From Roseateles sp. (GTDB lineage Bacteria > Pseudomonadota > Gammaproteobacteria > Burkholderiales > Burkholderiaceae_C): a DNA stretch of 50,288 nucleotides. A program made the position numbers and the translations under genes. This document shows, piece by piece, positions 29,953-38,671 of the stretch. The notes beneath the pieces are model-generated. The model did no database searches. It saw nothing but the letters and a program-made list of their open reading frames with translations, and was not told the DNA's origin. The stretch lies in the NCBI GenBank assembly GCA_016790285.1, contig JAEUPJ010000073.1:1-50288 (forward strand), in the 5' to 3' direction. The stretch's first letter is position 1. Every line of letters begins with the position of its first letter.

Positions 29953-32541
29953 GTGGCCACCGTTGCGGAGCTCCGCCAGCAGTTCAAGGCGGGCAAGCAG
30001 AGCCTGATCGACGACTTCATGGCCGCACGGCCCACGCAGGCCGGCGCGCAGACGCTGCTGCGCCGCCTGGCCCGGCACGTCGACGACACCCTGCGCTCGC
30101 TGTGGCTGGCCGCGGGCATGCCCGAGGGCAGCTGCCTGGCGGCCGTCGGCGGCTACGGCCGGGGCGAGCTCTTTCCCCATTCCGACGTCGACGTGCTCGT
30201 GCTGCTGCCCGAGGGCGTCGAGCCCTACCAGCCGGGGCCGGCCAAGACGGCCATCGAGAGCTTCATCACGTCCTGCTGGGACGTCGGCCTGGAGATCGGC
30301 TCCTCGGTGCGCACGGTGGACGAATGCCTCAGCGAGTCGCAGGGCGACGTCACCATCCAGACCGCCCTGCTCGAAGCCCGGCCGCTGGCGGGCGAAGCCA
30401 GGCTCTTTCGGGCCATGTCGCGCCGCTTCATGCAGGCCATGGACGCCAAGGCCTTCTTCCGCGCCAAGACGCTGGAGAGCCTGCAGCGCCACACCAAGTT
30501 CGACGACACGCCCTACGCACTGGAGCCCAACTGCAAGGAAAGCCCCGGCGGCCTGCGCGACCTGCAGATGTTGATCTGGATCGCCCGCGCAGCCGGCCTG
30601 GGCAAGACCTGGAAGGAGCTGGCGCAACGCGGCCTCATCACGCCCTTCGAGAGCCGCCAGCTGCAGCGCAACGAGGGGCAGCTCAAGCTCATCCGCGCCC
30701 GGCTGCATGCCGTGGCCGGCCGGCGCGAAGACCGCCTCGTGTTCGACCAGCAGACGGCCGTGGCGCAGAGCTTCGGCTTCGAGGGCACCGGCGCGCAGCG
30801 CGCCTCCGAGGTGCTGATGCGGCGCTACTACTGGGCCGCCAAGGCGGTCACGCAGCTGCACCAGATCCTGCTGCTCAACCTGGAAGAGCAGATCACCGGC
30901 TCGCAGCAGAACCTCGTGCGCCCGCTGGAGGGCCAGACGGACTTCCTCGACCGCGGCCGCATGCTCGAGGTTGCCAGCGACGACCTCTACCAGCGCGACC
31001 CGCACGCCATCCTGCGCACCTTCCTCGTCTACCAGCAGACGCGCGGCATCAAGGGCCTGTCGGCTCGCACGCTGCGGGCCCTGTACAACGCCCGCGGGCT
31101 GATGGACGCCGCCTGGCGGCGCGACCCGGTCAACCGCGCAACCTTCCTGGCCATGCTGCGCCACCACGAGGGCCAGACACATTCGTTCCGGCTCATGAAC
31201 CAGACCTCGGTGCTGGGCCGCTACCTGTGGGTGTTCCGCGCCATCGTCGGGCAGATGCAGCACGACCTGTTCCACGTCTACACCGTGGACCAGCACATCC
31301 TGATGGTGCTGCGCAACGTGCGCCGCTTCTTCGTGCCCGAGCACGCCCACGAGTACCCGTTCTGCTCGCAGCTCGCCGCGCAGTGGGACAAGCCCGAGCT
31401 GCTCTACATCGCCGCCCTCTTCCACGACGTGGCCAAGGGGCGCGGCGGCGACCATTCCGAGCTGGGGGCCGTGGAAGTCAGGCGCTTTTGCCGCCAGCAC
31501 GGGCTCGATGCCGACGACACGGCCATGTGCGTGTTCCTCGTGGAGCACCACCTGACGATGTCGCGCGTGGCGCAGAAGGAAGACCTCTCCGACCCCGACG
31601 TCATCGCCAACTTTGCCGCCAAGGTGGGCGACGTGCGCCACCTCACCGCGCTGTACCTGCTCACGGTGGCCGACATCCGCGGCACCAGCCCGAAGGTCTG
31701 GAACGCCTGGAAGGGCAAGCTGCTGGAGGACCTGTACCGCATCGGGCTGCGCGCGCTGGGCGGCGCCAAGATCAACCTGGACGCCGAGATCGAGGCCCGC
31801 AAGGCCGAAGCCCGCCAGGACCTGGCGCTGCACTCCCAACTGCCCGGCACCGAAGAGCCGCTGTGGGCGCGCCTGGCGGTCAGCTACTTCGCCCGCCACG
31901 ACGGTGCCGAGCTGGCCTGGCATGCCCGGTCGCTGTGGCGACACGTCGACACGCAGGAGCCCATCGTGCGCGCCCGCCCCTCGCCCATCGGCGAAGGCCT
32001 GCAGGTGCTCGTGTATGCGCCCGACCAGCCCGACCTCTTCGTGCGCATCTGTGGCTACTTCGACGGCGCCGGCTTCAGCATCCTGGACGCCAAGGTCCAC
32101 ACCACACGCAACGGCTACGCGCTGGACACCTTCCAGGTCATCCGCCCCGAGGCCGACGTGCACCACCGCGACCTGGTGCCTCTGGTGGAGCAAAAGCTCA
32201 GCGCGGCGCTCAAGGCCGGCGGGCCGCTGCCCGAACCGCGCCGCGGCCGGCTGTCGCGCCGGGTGAAGAGCTTCCCGTACACGCCACGCATCTCGCTGCG
32301 CCCGGACGAGCGCGCCACCGCCTGGCTGCTGACCATCTCCACGAGCGACCGCGCCGGCCTGCTGTACGCCATCGCCCGCGTGCTGGCGCGCCACGGCATC
32401 AACCTGCAACTGGCCAAGATCTCGACGCTGGGTGAGCGGGTGGAAGACACCTTCCTGCTCGACGGCCCCGCCCTGCAGCAGAACAAGGCCCAGCTGCAGA
32501 TCGAGAGCGAGCTGCTCGACGCAGTCTCGTTGCCGGCATGA
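29953..32541 (+). CDS. glnD: Bifunctional uridylyltransferase/uridylyl-removing enzyme
   Basis: GlnD senses glutamine and adds or removes UMP on PII proteins to control nitrogen assimilation. The 862-residue protein has the nucleotidyltransferase motif GGYGRGELFPHSDVDVLVLL near residue 60, the HD hydrolase motif FHDVAKGRGGDHS near residue 490 and two C-terminal ACT domains (about 690-770 and 795-862) that bind glutamine. GTG 29953 is the start. Gene order map-glnD is normal for betaproteobacteria. Confidence 0.95.
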   Translation: MATVAELRQQFKAGKQSLIDDFMAARPTQAGAQTLLRRLARHVDDTLRSLWLAAGMPEGSCLAAVGGYGRGELFPHSDVDVLVLLPEGVEPYQPGPAKTAIESFITSCWDVGLEIGSSVRTVDECLSESQGDVTIQTALLEARPLAGEARLFRAMSRRFMQAMDAKAFFRAKTLESLQRHTKFDDTPYALEPNCKESPGGLRDLQMLIWIARAAGLGKTWKELAQRGLITPFESRQLQRNEGQLKLIRARLHAVAGRREDRLVFDQQTAVAQSFGFEGTGAQRASEVLMRRYYWAAKAVTQLHQILLLNLEEQITGSQQNLVRPLEGQTDFLDRGRMLEVASDDLYQRDPHAILRTFLVYQQTRGIKGLSARTLRALYNARGLMDAAWRRDPVNRATFLAMLRHHEGQTHSFRLMNQTSVLGRYLWVFRAIVGQMQHDLFHVYTVDQHILMVLRNVRRFFVPEHAHEYPFCSQLAAQWDKPELLYIAALFHDVAKGRGGDHSELGAVEVRRFCRQHGLDADDTAMCVFLVEHHLTMSRVAQKEDLSDPDVIANFAAKVGDVRHLTALYLLTVADIRGTSPKVWNAWKGKLLEDLYRIGLRALGGAKINLDAEIEARKAEARQDLALHSQLPGTEEPLWARLAVSYFARHDGAELAWHARSLWRHVDTQEPIVRARPSPIGEGLQVLVYAPDQPDLFVRICGYFDGAGFSILDAKVHTTRNGYALDTFQVIRPEADVHHRDLVPLVEQKLSAALKAGGPLPEPRRGRLSRRVKSFPYTPRISLRPDERATAWLLTISTSDRAGLLYAIARVLARHGINLQLAKISTLGERVEDTFLLDGPALQQNKAQLQIESELLDAVSLPA

Positions 32542-32554
32542 CCGGCCCGTCGAC

Positions 32555-33610
32555 ATGAGCTACACCATCGGCGTGAACGATGCGCTGGCCGAGCTCGACC
32601 AGTTCGACGCCATCCTGGACGTGCGCTCGCCCGGCGAGTTCGCCGACGACCACCTCCCCGGCGCCGAGAACTGGCCGGTGCTCGACGACGACGAACGACG
32701 CGTCGTCGGCACCCTGTACAAGCAGGATCCGCTGGAAGCCCGGCGCCTGGGCGCCACGCTGGTGGCCCGCAACGTGGCCCGGCTCCTGGACGAGCGCACC
32801 GGCGGCCGGCCCAAGACCTGGCGGCCGCTCGTGTACTGCTGGCGCGGCGGGCAGCGGTCGCTCTCGCTGCACTGGTTCCTGGGCCAGATCGGCTTTCGCT
32901 CGCGCCAGCTGGTCGGCGGCTACAAGGCCTACCGCGCGCAGGTGCGTGCCGACCTGCAGGCCTGGCCCGAACGCTTCGACTACCGCGTGCTCTGCGGCCT
33001 GACCGGCTGCGGCAAGACGCGGCTGCTGCAGGCCCTCAGCGCCGAAGGGGCGCAGGTGCTGGACCTGGAGGGGCTGGCCGCCCACCGGGGCTCGGTGCTG
33101 GGCGCCCTCCCCGACCGGCCGCAGCCCACGCAGAAGGGCTTCGACTCGGCCCTCTGGGACCACCTTCGCCGGCTCGACCCGGCGCGCCCCGTGTTCGTCG
33201 AAAGCGAGAGCCGCAAGATCGGCCGCATCGCCCTGCCTGCCGAGCTGCTCACGGCCCTGCATCGGCAGGGGCGGCCGCTGTGGCTCGACCTGCCCGAGGA
33301 CGCCCGCGTGGAGCTGCTGTTGCAGGACTACGCCCACTTCGCCGCGGACCCGGAAGCCTTCTGCGCCATGCTGGACGGCCTTGTGGAGCTGCGCGGCCGC
33401 GCCCGCGTGCACGCCTGGCAGGCCCAGGCGCGGGCGGGCGACTGGGCGGGTGTGTTTGCCGCCTTGATGCGCGAGCACTACGACCCCGGCTACGCCAGCT
33501 CGCTGCGCCGTCATTTCCCGGCCGTGGCCGACACCCCGCCGCTGGCCTTGCCGGACGCACGCCCGGACACCCTGCGCAGCGCAGCGCGCGGCTTGATCGC
33601 GGCCGCCTGA
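32555..33610 (+). CDS. mnmH: tRNA 2-selenouridine synthase
   Basis: MnmH (SelU, YbbB) converts 2-thiouridine at the tRNA wobble position to 2-selenouridine through a geranylated intermediate. The N-terminal rhodanese domain has the active cysteine in YCWRGGQRSLSLHWFL, and the C-terminal P-loop domain has GLTGCGKTRLLQALSAEGA. ESESRKIG near residue 210 is also conserved. The 351-residue length is normal. Its presence suggests selenophosphate synthase (selD) elsewhere in the genome. Confidence 0.93.
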   Translation: MSYTIGVNDALAELDQFDAILDVRSPGEFADDHLPGAENWPVLDDDERRVVGTLYKQDPLEARRLGATLVARNVARLLDERTGGRPKTWRPLVYCWRGGQRSLSLHWFLGQIGFRSRQLVGGYKAYRAQVRADLQAWPERFDYRVLCGLTGCGKTRLLQALSAEGAQVLDLEGLAAHRGSVLGALPDRPQPTQKGFDSALWDHLRRLDPARPVFVESESRKIGRIALPAELLTALHRQGRPLWLDLPEDARVELLLQDYAHFAADPEAFCAMLDGLVELRGRARVHAWQAQARAGDWAGVFAALMREHYDPGYASSLRRHFPAVADTPPLALPDARPDTLRSAARGLIAAA

Positions 33611-33691
33611 CCACGACAGGATGGCGGCATGAACGCCGCTTGAGCCGGATCAAGGCAGCCGCCTGGCAGCGCCGCGACACTCGGCGCCGCC

Positions 33692-34486
33692 ATGCCCAAC
33701 CGTTTCAGCGAACAGGCCCTGCGCGAGTCGCAGGCCTTCGGTGTCCGCCAGATCCCCGTCCTGCGCCCGCTGGGCTGGCTGGCGCGCGGCTGGCAGGATC
33801 TCTGGCACGCGCCGCTGGCGTCGCTCGGGCACGGCCTGGCCATGGCGCTCTTCGGCGGGTTGCTGTTCGTCGTGGCGCGTGAGCGCTTCTGGCTGCTGGC
33901 CGGCGCGTTCACGGGCTTCCTCATCGTCTCCCCCATCCTCGCCACGGGGCTGTACGCCATCAGCCGCGAGCTCGACCGCGGCGGCCACCCCGGCTGGCGC
34001 ACGGTGCGCGAGGCCTGGCGCCCCCGCGACGGGCGGCTGATCCTCTTCGGCGTGCTGCTCGGGTTCGCCGGCACGGGCTGGGTGCTGTGCTCGGCCGCCT
34101 TCGTGACCGGCTTTGTCGCCGACCCCATCCACAACCCTCGCGACTTCCTCGTCAAGGTGGTGCTCAACGACGACGCCCACCTCTTCTCGACGTGGCTGAT
34201 GCTCGGCGCCGTGCTGGCTGCGCCCATGTTCGCGTCCACGGTGGTCGCCATTCCCGCCCTCGTCGACCTGCCGCCGAACAAGCTCGGCGTGCTGGGCGCC
34301 GTGTTCACGAGCTGGAAGGTGGTGCTGGAACACCCCGCGCCGCTGGCGCTGTGGGCCGCCCTCATCCTGGCGCTCACGCTTGTGGGCATGGCCACGGCCC
34401 TGGTCGGCCTGGTGTTCATCGCGCCATGGCTGGGCCACGCGAGCTGGCACGCCTACCGCGACCTCGTCACCCGCCGCCCCGACTGA
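33692..34486 (+). CDS. DUF2189 membrane protein
   Basis: A six-helix membrane protein of 264 residues. The start (FGVRQIPVLRPLGWLARGWQDL) and FLIVSPILATGLYAISRELD are family signatures of DUF2189, an uncharacterised family common in proteobacteria. The C-terminal part ends with FIAPWLGHASWHAYRDLV. It is followed after 11 bases by the DUF2788 gene, with which it may be co-transcribed. Confidence 0.85.
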   Translation: MPNRFSEQALRESQAFGVRQIPVLRPLGWLARGWQDLWHAPLASLGHGLAMALFGGLLFVVARERFWLLAGAFTGFLIVSPILATGLYAISRELDRGGHPGWRTVREAWRPRDGRLILFGVLLGFAGTGWVLCSAAFVTGFVADPIHNPRDFLVKVVLNDDAHLFSTWLMLGAVLAAPMFASTVVAIPALVDLPPNKLGVLGAVFTSWKVVLEHPAPLALWAALILALTLVGMATALVGLVFIAPWLGHASWHAYRDLVTRRPD

Positions 34487-34497
34487 AGGCCAGCACG

Positions 34498-34716
34498 ATG
34501 TGGGGCTACACGGAAGCAGAGATTGCGCAGTTCGGCCTGACCTTCGGGGTCTCGGCCTTCATGCTGTACATGGTGTTCATCATCCTGCAGCTGGCGCGCG
34601 AGTCGAAGGCCGGGCGCTTCGGCACCTTCGTGCTGCTGCTGGGGCTGGGGTTCGGCCTCGTGGGCTTCGCGGCCAAGGGCGTCATCAAGTACTTCCTGAC
34701 GGGGGTGATCGGGTGA
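34498..34716 (+). CDS. DUF2788 small membrane protein
   Basis: A 72-residue protein with two membrane helices (FMLYMVFIILQLARESKAGR and FVLLLGLGFGLVGFAAKGVI), matching DUF2788 in length and layout. Function is unknown. It lies between the DUF2189 and YitT-family genes, and its stop overlaps the GTG start of the latter. Confidence 0.82.
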   Translation: MWGYTEAEIAQFGLTFGVSAFMLYMVFIILQLARESKAGRFGTFVLLLGLGFGLVGFAAKGVIKYFLTGVIG

Positions 34717-35330
34717 AGCCCGGCGTGGTGAGCCGCACGCTGCGGCACAGCCATTTCGAGGACGCGCAGGCCATTGCCACCGGCACGCTGTTCGCAGCGC
34801 TGGGCGTGGCGCTCTTCAAGCAGGCCGGGCTGCTCAGCGGCGGCACGGTGGGCCTGGCCTTCGTGCTGCACTACGCGTTCGGCTGGTCCTTCGGCTTGCT
34901 GTTCTTCGCCATCAACCTGCCCTTCTACGCGCTGGCCTGGCGCCGCATGGGGCCGGCCTTCACCGTCAAGAGCCTGCTGGCCGTGGCGCTGCTGGCGGCG
35001 CTGGCCGAGGCGCTGCCGGGCTGGCTGCGCATCAGCGAACTCAACCCCGCGTTCGGCGCCATCGGTGGCGGGCTGCTCGTGGGTGCCGGGCTCATCATCC
35101 TGTTCCGCCATCGGGCGTCACTGGGCGGGCTCAACGTGCTGGTGCTGTGGCTGCAGGACAAACGCGGCTGGCGCGCCGGCTACGTGCAGGCCGCGCTCGA
35201 CGCCGCCATCCTGCTGGCCGCCCTGCCCCTGGTGCCGCCGGGGCGCGTGGCGCTGTCACTCCTGGGCATGGCGGCCATCAATGCGGCCCTGGCCATCAAC
35301 CACCGGCCCGGGCGCTACATCGCCACCTGA
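34713..35330 (+). CDS. YitT family membrane protein
   Basis: A 205-residue protein with five or six helices. FEDAQAIATGTLFAALGVAL, LLSGGTVGLAFVLHYAFGWS and FALLFFAINLPFYAL-like segments match the YitT/YczE-like family, whose function is unknown. GTG 34713 overlaps the previous stop codon; a second GTG lies four codons downstream. It ends one base before the convergent DUF3501 gene. Confidence 0.83.
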   Translation: MKPGVVSRTLRHSHFEDAQAIATGTLFAALGVALFKQAGLLSGGTVGLAFVLHYAFGWSFGLLFFAINLPFYALAWRRMGPAFTVKSLLAVALLAALAEALPGWLRISELNPAFGAIGGGLLVGAGLIILFRHRASLGGLNVLVLWLQDKRGWRAGYVQAALDAAILLAALPLVPPGRVALSLLGMAAINAALAINHRPGRYIAT

Positions 35331-35331
35331 G

Positions 35332-35910
35332 TCAGTGCAGGTCGGCCGCCAGGCTCGCCAGCGTCTCGGGCGGGACCTGCACCTCGGCCGCGACGTGCGC
35401 GTGGTCGCACCCCAGCCGAACACTAGCGCCCGCCCGCACGGCCTCGCGCATGGGCGGCGTCAGCTCGAAGCGCAGGAAGTGCACGGCCGACGTCTTGTGC
35501 TCGCTGCTGCGCACGGCGTCCTCGTCGGCCACCGCGTGCACCCGTGCGTGGCCGTCGACCTCCACGTAGAGGCGATGCTCCACCCCCACCAGACGCGACA
35601 GCTCGCGGCGCCGCGCCTCGGCATCGGGGATCTCGATCAACAGCGTGGCCTTCCAGTTGCCGCCATCGGGCACCAGCGGCGCGTAGGCGTCGATCTCGGC
35701 CTGGATGCCGGCCTCCTCGAACACGCGCTCCACGCGCAACATCTCCTGGATCTGGTGGCGCACCGTGCGCTCGTCCTCGAACTGCAGGTGCAGGTGCTCG
35801 CCCAAGCGCACGCTGCGCAGCCGGCGGTGGGCGCGCAGCGCCACCCGCTGCGCCTCCCGCACCCGCGCATAGGCTTCCAGGCTCAGCAAGGAGTCGCGAG
35901 GGATGCTCAT
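35332..35910 (-). CDS. DUF3501 family protein
   Basis: The 192-residue protein starts with IPRDSLLSLEAYARVREAQR and contains LQFEDERTVRHQIQEMLRVE and FLRFELTPPMREAVRAGA, the DUF3501 signatures. The family is uncharacterised but is often encoded beside a rubrerythrin, as here. Its start overlaps the rubrerythrin stop by four bases (ATGA), so the pair is translationally coupled and may act together in peroxide defence or iron handling. Confidence 0.87.
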   Translation of the reverse strand: MSIPRDSLLSLEAYARVREAQRVALRAHRRLRSVRLGEHLHLQFEDERTVRHQIQEMLRVERVFEEAGIQAEIDAYAPLVPDGGNWKATLLIEIPDAEARRRELSRLVGVEHRLYVEVDGHARVHAVADEDAVRSSEHKTSAVHFLRFELTPPMREAVRAGASVRLGCDHAHVAAEVQVPPETLASLAADLH

Positions 35911-36341
35911 GGCTCGCGCCGCGTCTCGTCAAAGCCGTCCAGCGCCTTCTGGTAGCGGTGGGCGTGCGAGCGCTCGGCCTTGGCCAGGGTCTCGAACCAG
36001 TCCGCGATGTCGTCGAAACCCTCGTCCCGCGCGGTGCGCGCCATGCCGGGATACATGTCGGTGGACTCATGCGTCTCGCCCGCGGCGGCCGCACGCAGGT
36101 TGTCCAGCGTGCGGCCGATGGGCATGCCCGTGAGGGGGTCACCCACGGCTTCCAGGAACTCCAGGTGGCCGTGCGCATGCCCCGTCTCGCCCTCGGCCGT
36201 GGAGCGGAACAACGCGGCCACACCGTCCTGCCCCTCCAGGTCGGCCTTGCTCGCGAAGTAGAGGTAGCGGCGGTTGGCCTGCGATTCGACGGCGAAGGCC
36301 TCCCGCAGGTTCTGGGCGGTCCGCGATTCTTTCAAGCGCAT
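35907..36341 (-). CDS. Rubrerythrin family protein (no rubredoxin domain)
   Basis: A 144-residue four-helix ferritin-like protein. Diiron ligands are expected in the motifs EAFAVESQANRRYLYFA (Glu), ALFRSTAEGETGHAHGHLEF (Glu and His) and WFETLAKAERSHAHRYQKAL (Glu and His); all are present. It lacks the C-terminal rubredoxin domain. Rubrerythrins reduce hydrogen peroxide. It is the first gene of a pair with DUF3501. Confidence 0.88.
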   Translation of the reverse strand: MRLKESRTAQNLREAFAVESQANRRYLYFASKADLEGQDGVAALFRSTAEGETGHAHGHLEFLEAVGDPLTGMPIGRTLDNLRAAAAGETHESTDMYPGMARTARDEGFDDIADWFETLAKAERSHAHRYQKALDGFDETRREP

Positions 36342-36365
36342 GGGTGCTCCTCGACGCGGGCGGCC

Positions 36366-37256
36366 TCAAAGCAGCCCGCTGTACCACCGCAACCCTAGCA
36401 GCTGACGGGCCAGTTGGTGCGAACGCCCCTGCGGGTCGGCGAGATCGTGCATGACGGTGAAATGGTTGCACCCGGGCAACTCCTCGCACACCGGCACGGC
36501 GCGCGCGCCCCAGGCAGTGCGGATCAAGCGGTTCTGGCGGCGGTACTCGTCACTCTCCTGCTCGCCCACGACGGCGAAGAGCGTCTGCGGCGAGGCCGGC
36601 GCCGGGAAATGCACCGGGCTCAGGCGCCGCACGCTGGCGGCGTCCAGCTGCAGGTCTGCCTGCAGGAAGGGCACGTGGCGCAGCGGTGCGAGGTCGTGCA
36701 GACCCGACACCGACATCGCGCCCTGCACCAGGCGACGCGGCAGGTCGCGGCCGACGCGTTTCCAGTCGCAGCAGCTCAGCATCGCCGCCAGATGACCGCC
36801 CGCCGAGTGCCCCACCAGCGTGATGCGGCTCGGGTCACCCCCATGCGCCGCGGCATGCCGCCAGGCCCACGCCACCGCCTCGGTGAGCTGCATCGCGATA
36901 CGCTCGATGCTGACGTCAGGGCACAGGTCGTAGTTGGGCACCAGCACGAGCGCGCCTTCGTCCGTGAAGCTGGCGGCCAGGAAGGCGTAGTCCGACTTGT
37001 CCAGCGCCCGCCAGTAGCCCCCGTGGATGAGCACCATGACCGGCGCAAACCCGCCGGCGAAGGCCGGGTCCGGTGCGAAGACGTCCAGCGTCTGCTTGGC
37101 GCCGCTGCCGTAGCGCACATCCAGGCTGCAACTGGCCCGCTCGCGCACCAGCGCAGAGGCCTCGGCCCAGCGGGCCAGGATGGCCGCACTTTCGGGCACT
37201 CGGGCGCGGTTGTTGTACTCGTCATCGAACCAGGACGGTGGCTTGCGGGGCGTCAT
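36366..37256 (-). CDS. Alpha/beta hydrolase, kynurenine-formamidase-like
   Basis: The protein has the HGGYWRALDKSDYAF oxyanion motif that is typical of alpha/beta-fold arylformamidases, and VGHSAGGHLAAML with the nucleophile Ser. The acid and His would be in FAVVGEQESDEY and CNHFTVMHDLAD. MTPRKPPSWFDDEYNNRARV at the start resembles proteins of this group. No other tryptophan-degradation gene is nearby, so the natural substrate is unproven. ATG 37256 is chosen as the start of conservation; the frame is open slightly further. Confidence 0.82.
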   Translation of the reverse strand: MTPRKPPSWFDDEYNNRARVPESAAILARWAEASALVRERASCSLDVRYGSGAKQTLDVFAPDPAFAGGFAPVMVLIHGGYWRALDKSDYAFLAASFTDEGALVLVPNYDLCPDVSIERIAMQLTEAVAWAWRHAAAHGGDPSRITLVGHSAGGHLAAMLSCCDWKRVGRDLPRRLVQGAMSVSGLHDLAPLRHVPFLQADLQLDAASVRRLSPVHFPAPASPQTLFAVVGEQESDEYRRQNRLIRTAWGARAVPVCEELPGCNHFTVMHDLADPQGRSHQLARQLLGLRWYSGLL

Positions 37257-37307
37257 GGCCAGCGACGATAGCAGCGCCAAAGCGCCGCTATACTGCTGCC
37301 CTGCGTT

Positions 37308-37383
<76 letters not shown>

Positions 37384-37689
37384 ACCGATCATTCCAGGCG
37401 GTCCTGCACCGTGCGCCTCGACACATAAAGCTGCCTCCTCGGCAGCTTTATGCCTTCTGCGGTCGATAGGCAAAGTTATGGATCCTCCCAGGCCGGTTTA
37501 CGCCGCCGAGAGTTGAGTCCGAAATGAGCGAGGCTAGACCTGACCGACTGCCTGAGGGCGACAGCGAACCGTAGACTGCGCGACGCCGTGGGTTCAGACC
37601 GCTGACCGACCTGCCTCACGCCTCATCGACTGCGCCAGCCTCGAAGTCGAAGCCAGCGAGGTCGGGACGCGCCCCACGCGAGCCGACGC
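37384..37689. other. Region between tRNA-Ala and the biosynthetic operon
   Basis: Apart from the hairpin at 37425-37451 I see nothing definite. No convincing gene, insertion sequence or repeated tRNA end is present. The base composition after about 37470 is less GC-biased than on the left. Confidence 0.4.
37425..37451 (+). terminator. Perfect 11-bp hairpin downstream of tRNA-Ala
   Basis: ATAAAGCTGCC and GGCAGCTTTAT form a perfect 11-bp stem with a 5-base loop (TCCTC), 41 bases after the tRNA. The T tract is short (CTTTAT), but the position fits the terminator of the tRNA transcript. It could also end the operon coming from the right. Confidence 0.6.
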
Positions 37690-38634
37690 TCAGGACGAGG
37701 CAGCACCCGGCTGCTTGCGCATGGGCCACCAAGGCTCGCCCTTGATCTTTCGGCTGAGGGAGCTCGCCGCCAGCACCGCCAGCAGCAAGGGCACGCTGGC
37801 CTTGTTGCTGCGGACGACGTCGCCGATCAGCTCCTGCGTCACCGGGTCGCTCCAGGATCCAAAGCGCCGCAATGGTGAGCGAAAACAGGTGGCAAGCGTC
37901 ACGCCCAGCTCGGCGTCCACGGGATCGACGCCATGCCACCAGTACGGCGGGATGTAGATCACATCCCCCGGTCCTGCCTCACCCTCGTGCTTCACGATAT
38001 TCGTGTCGGCATGGAAGAACTGCCGACCACAGGGCATGTGGTGGTAGTTGTAGCGCACCAGAGGCTCCACGTGATCCCACGTGAGACGGTCCGGGCGGAA
38101 CAACGAGAACCGCTTGCGTCCGACAAGCTGGCTGGTAAGCGTCTCGTCGATGGTGTGGTAGTGCCACTCGGTTGACGCGTTTCGGTAGACGAACAGGCGC
38201 TTGCCTGGATAGCCATAGGGCGCGCGCTCGTGGCGCGGGCTGAGCATCCCCAGCGAGCCGATGTCTGGCGCCCAGCCGGCCGGCAGGTCGAGCCCCGGGA
38301 TGGAGAAGGTCGCATCGCCAGGCGCCTCCCGCATCTCCCGGAGACAGTCCTTCAGCGGCCTTCGCGTCATGGCCGCCGTGCCTTCGAGGACAGGCGCAGG
38401 GTTGAAGGTGCGCCACAGCCGTACGGCTTCATCGGCGCAGCGCGACTCCAGGTAGCCCGGCACCGCCCAATGCCGGACTGCCGGCCACCCAGCGGCGGCA
38501 CCTCGGATGATGACGGGCTCATGTCGGCACACGAACCGATGCCAGAACTCGTCCGCCTGAAGAGCCTCGGCCGAGATGGCCTGCAGGGGGACGACCTTGC
38601 CGGGCAGGAGATCGATGACTTTGACGATGCTCAT
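37690..38634 (-). CDS. JmjC/cupin_8-like Fe(II)/2-oxoglutarate oxygenase
   Basis: The 314-residue protein has the cupin_8/JmjC layout: EPVIIRGAAAGWPAVRHW near residue 40, an iron-site candidate in EWHYHTIDETLTSQLVGRKR (His158/His160, Asp163) and the closing GDVIYIPPYWWHGV with His234. Proteins of this group hydroxylate amino acid side chains or peptides. It is the last gene of the NRPS operon, 37 bases after the MBL gene, so it probably tailors the peptide or one of its monomers. ATG 38634 opens the conserved part. The final 40 residues are a basic tail with no known role. Confidence 0.75.
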   Translation of the reverse strand: MSIVKVIDLLPGKVVPLQAISAEALQADEFWHRFVCRHEPVIIRGAAAGWPAVRHWAVPGYLESRCADEAVRLWRTFNPAPVLEGTAAMTRRPLKDCLREMREAPGDATFSIPGLDLPAGWAPDIGSLGMLSPRHERAPYGYPGKRLFVYRNASTEWHYHTIDETLTSQLVGRKRFSLFRPDRLTWDHVEPLVRYNYHHMPCGRQFFHADTNIVKHEGEAGPGDVIYIPPYWWHGVDPVDAELGVTLATCFRSPLRRFGSWSDPVTQELIGDVVRSNKASVPLLLAVLAASSLSRKIKGEPWWPMRKQPGAASS

Positions 38635-38671
38635 TGGACGCGCGTCCTTGTGCTGGAGGGCAGGCGTCGGA

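Noticed and set aside
28251-30119. Minus-strand frame of about 620 codons over uppP and map
   Set aside because: Antisense shadow; no recognisable domain, with charged repeats typical of reverse-strand reading of GC-rich genes.
29920-32556. Very long open frame on the minus strand across glnD (878 codons)
   Set aside because: It is an antisense shadow of glnD caused by high GC. Its product is rich in Ala, Gly, His and Gln without domain motifs, while glnD has complete catalytic motifs.
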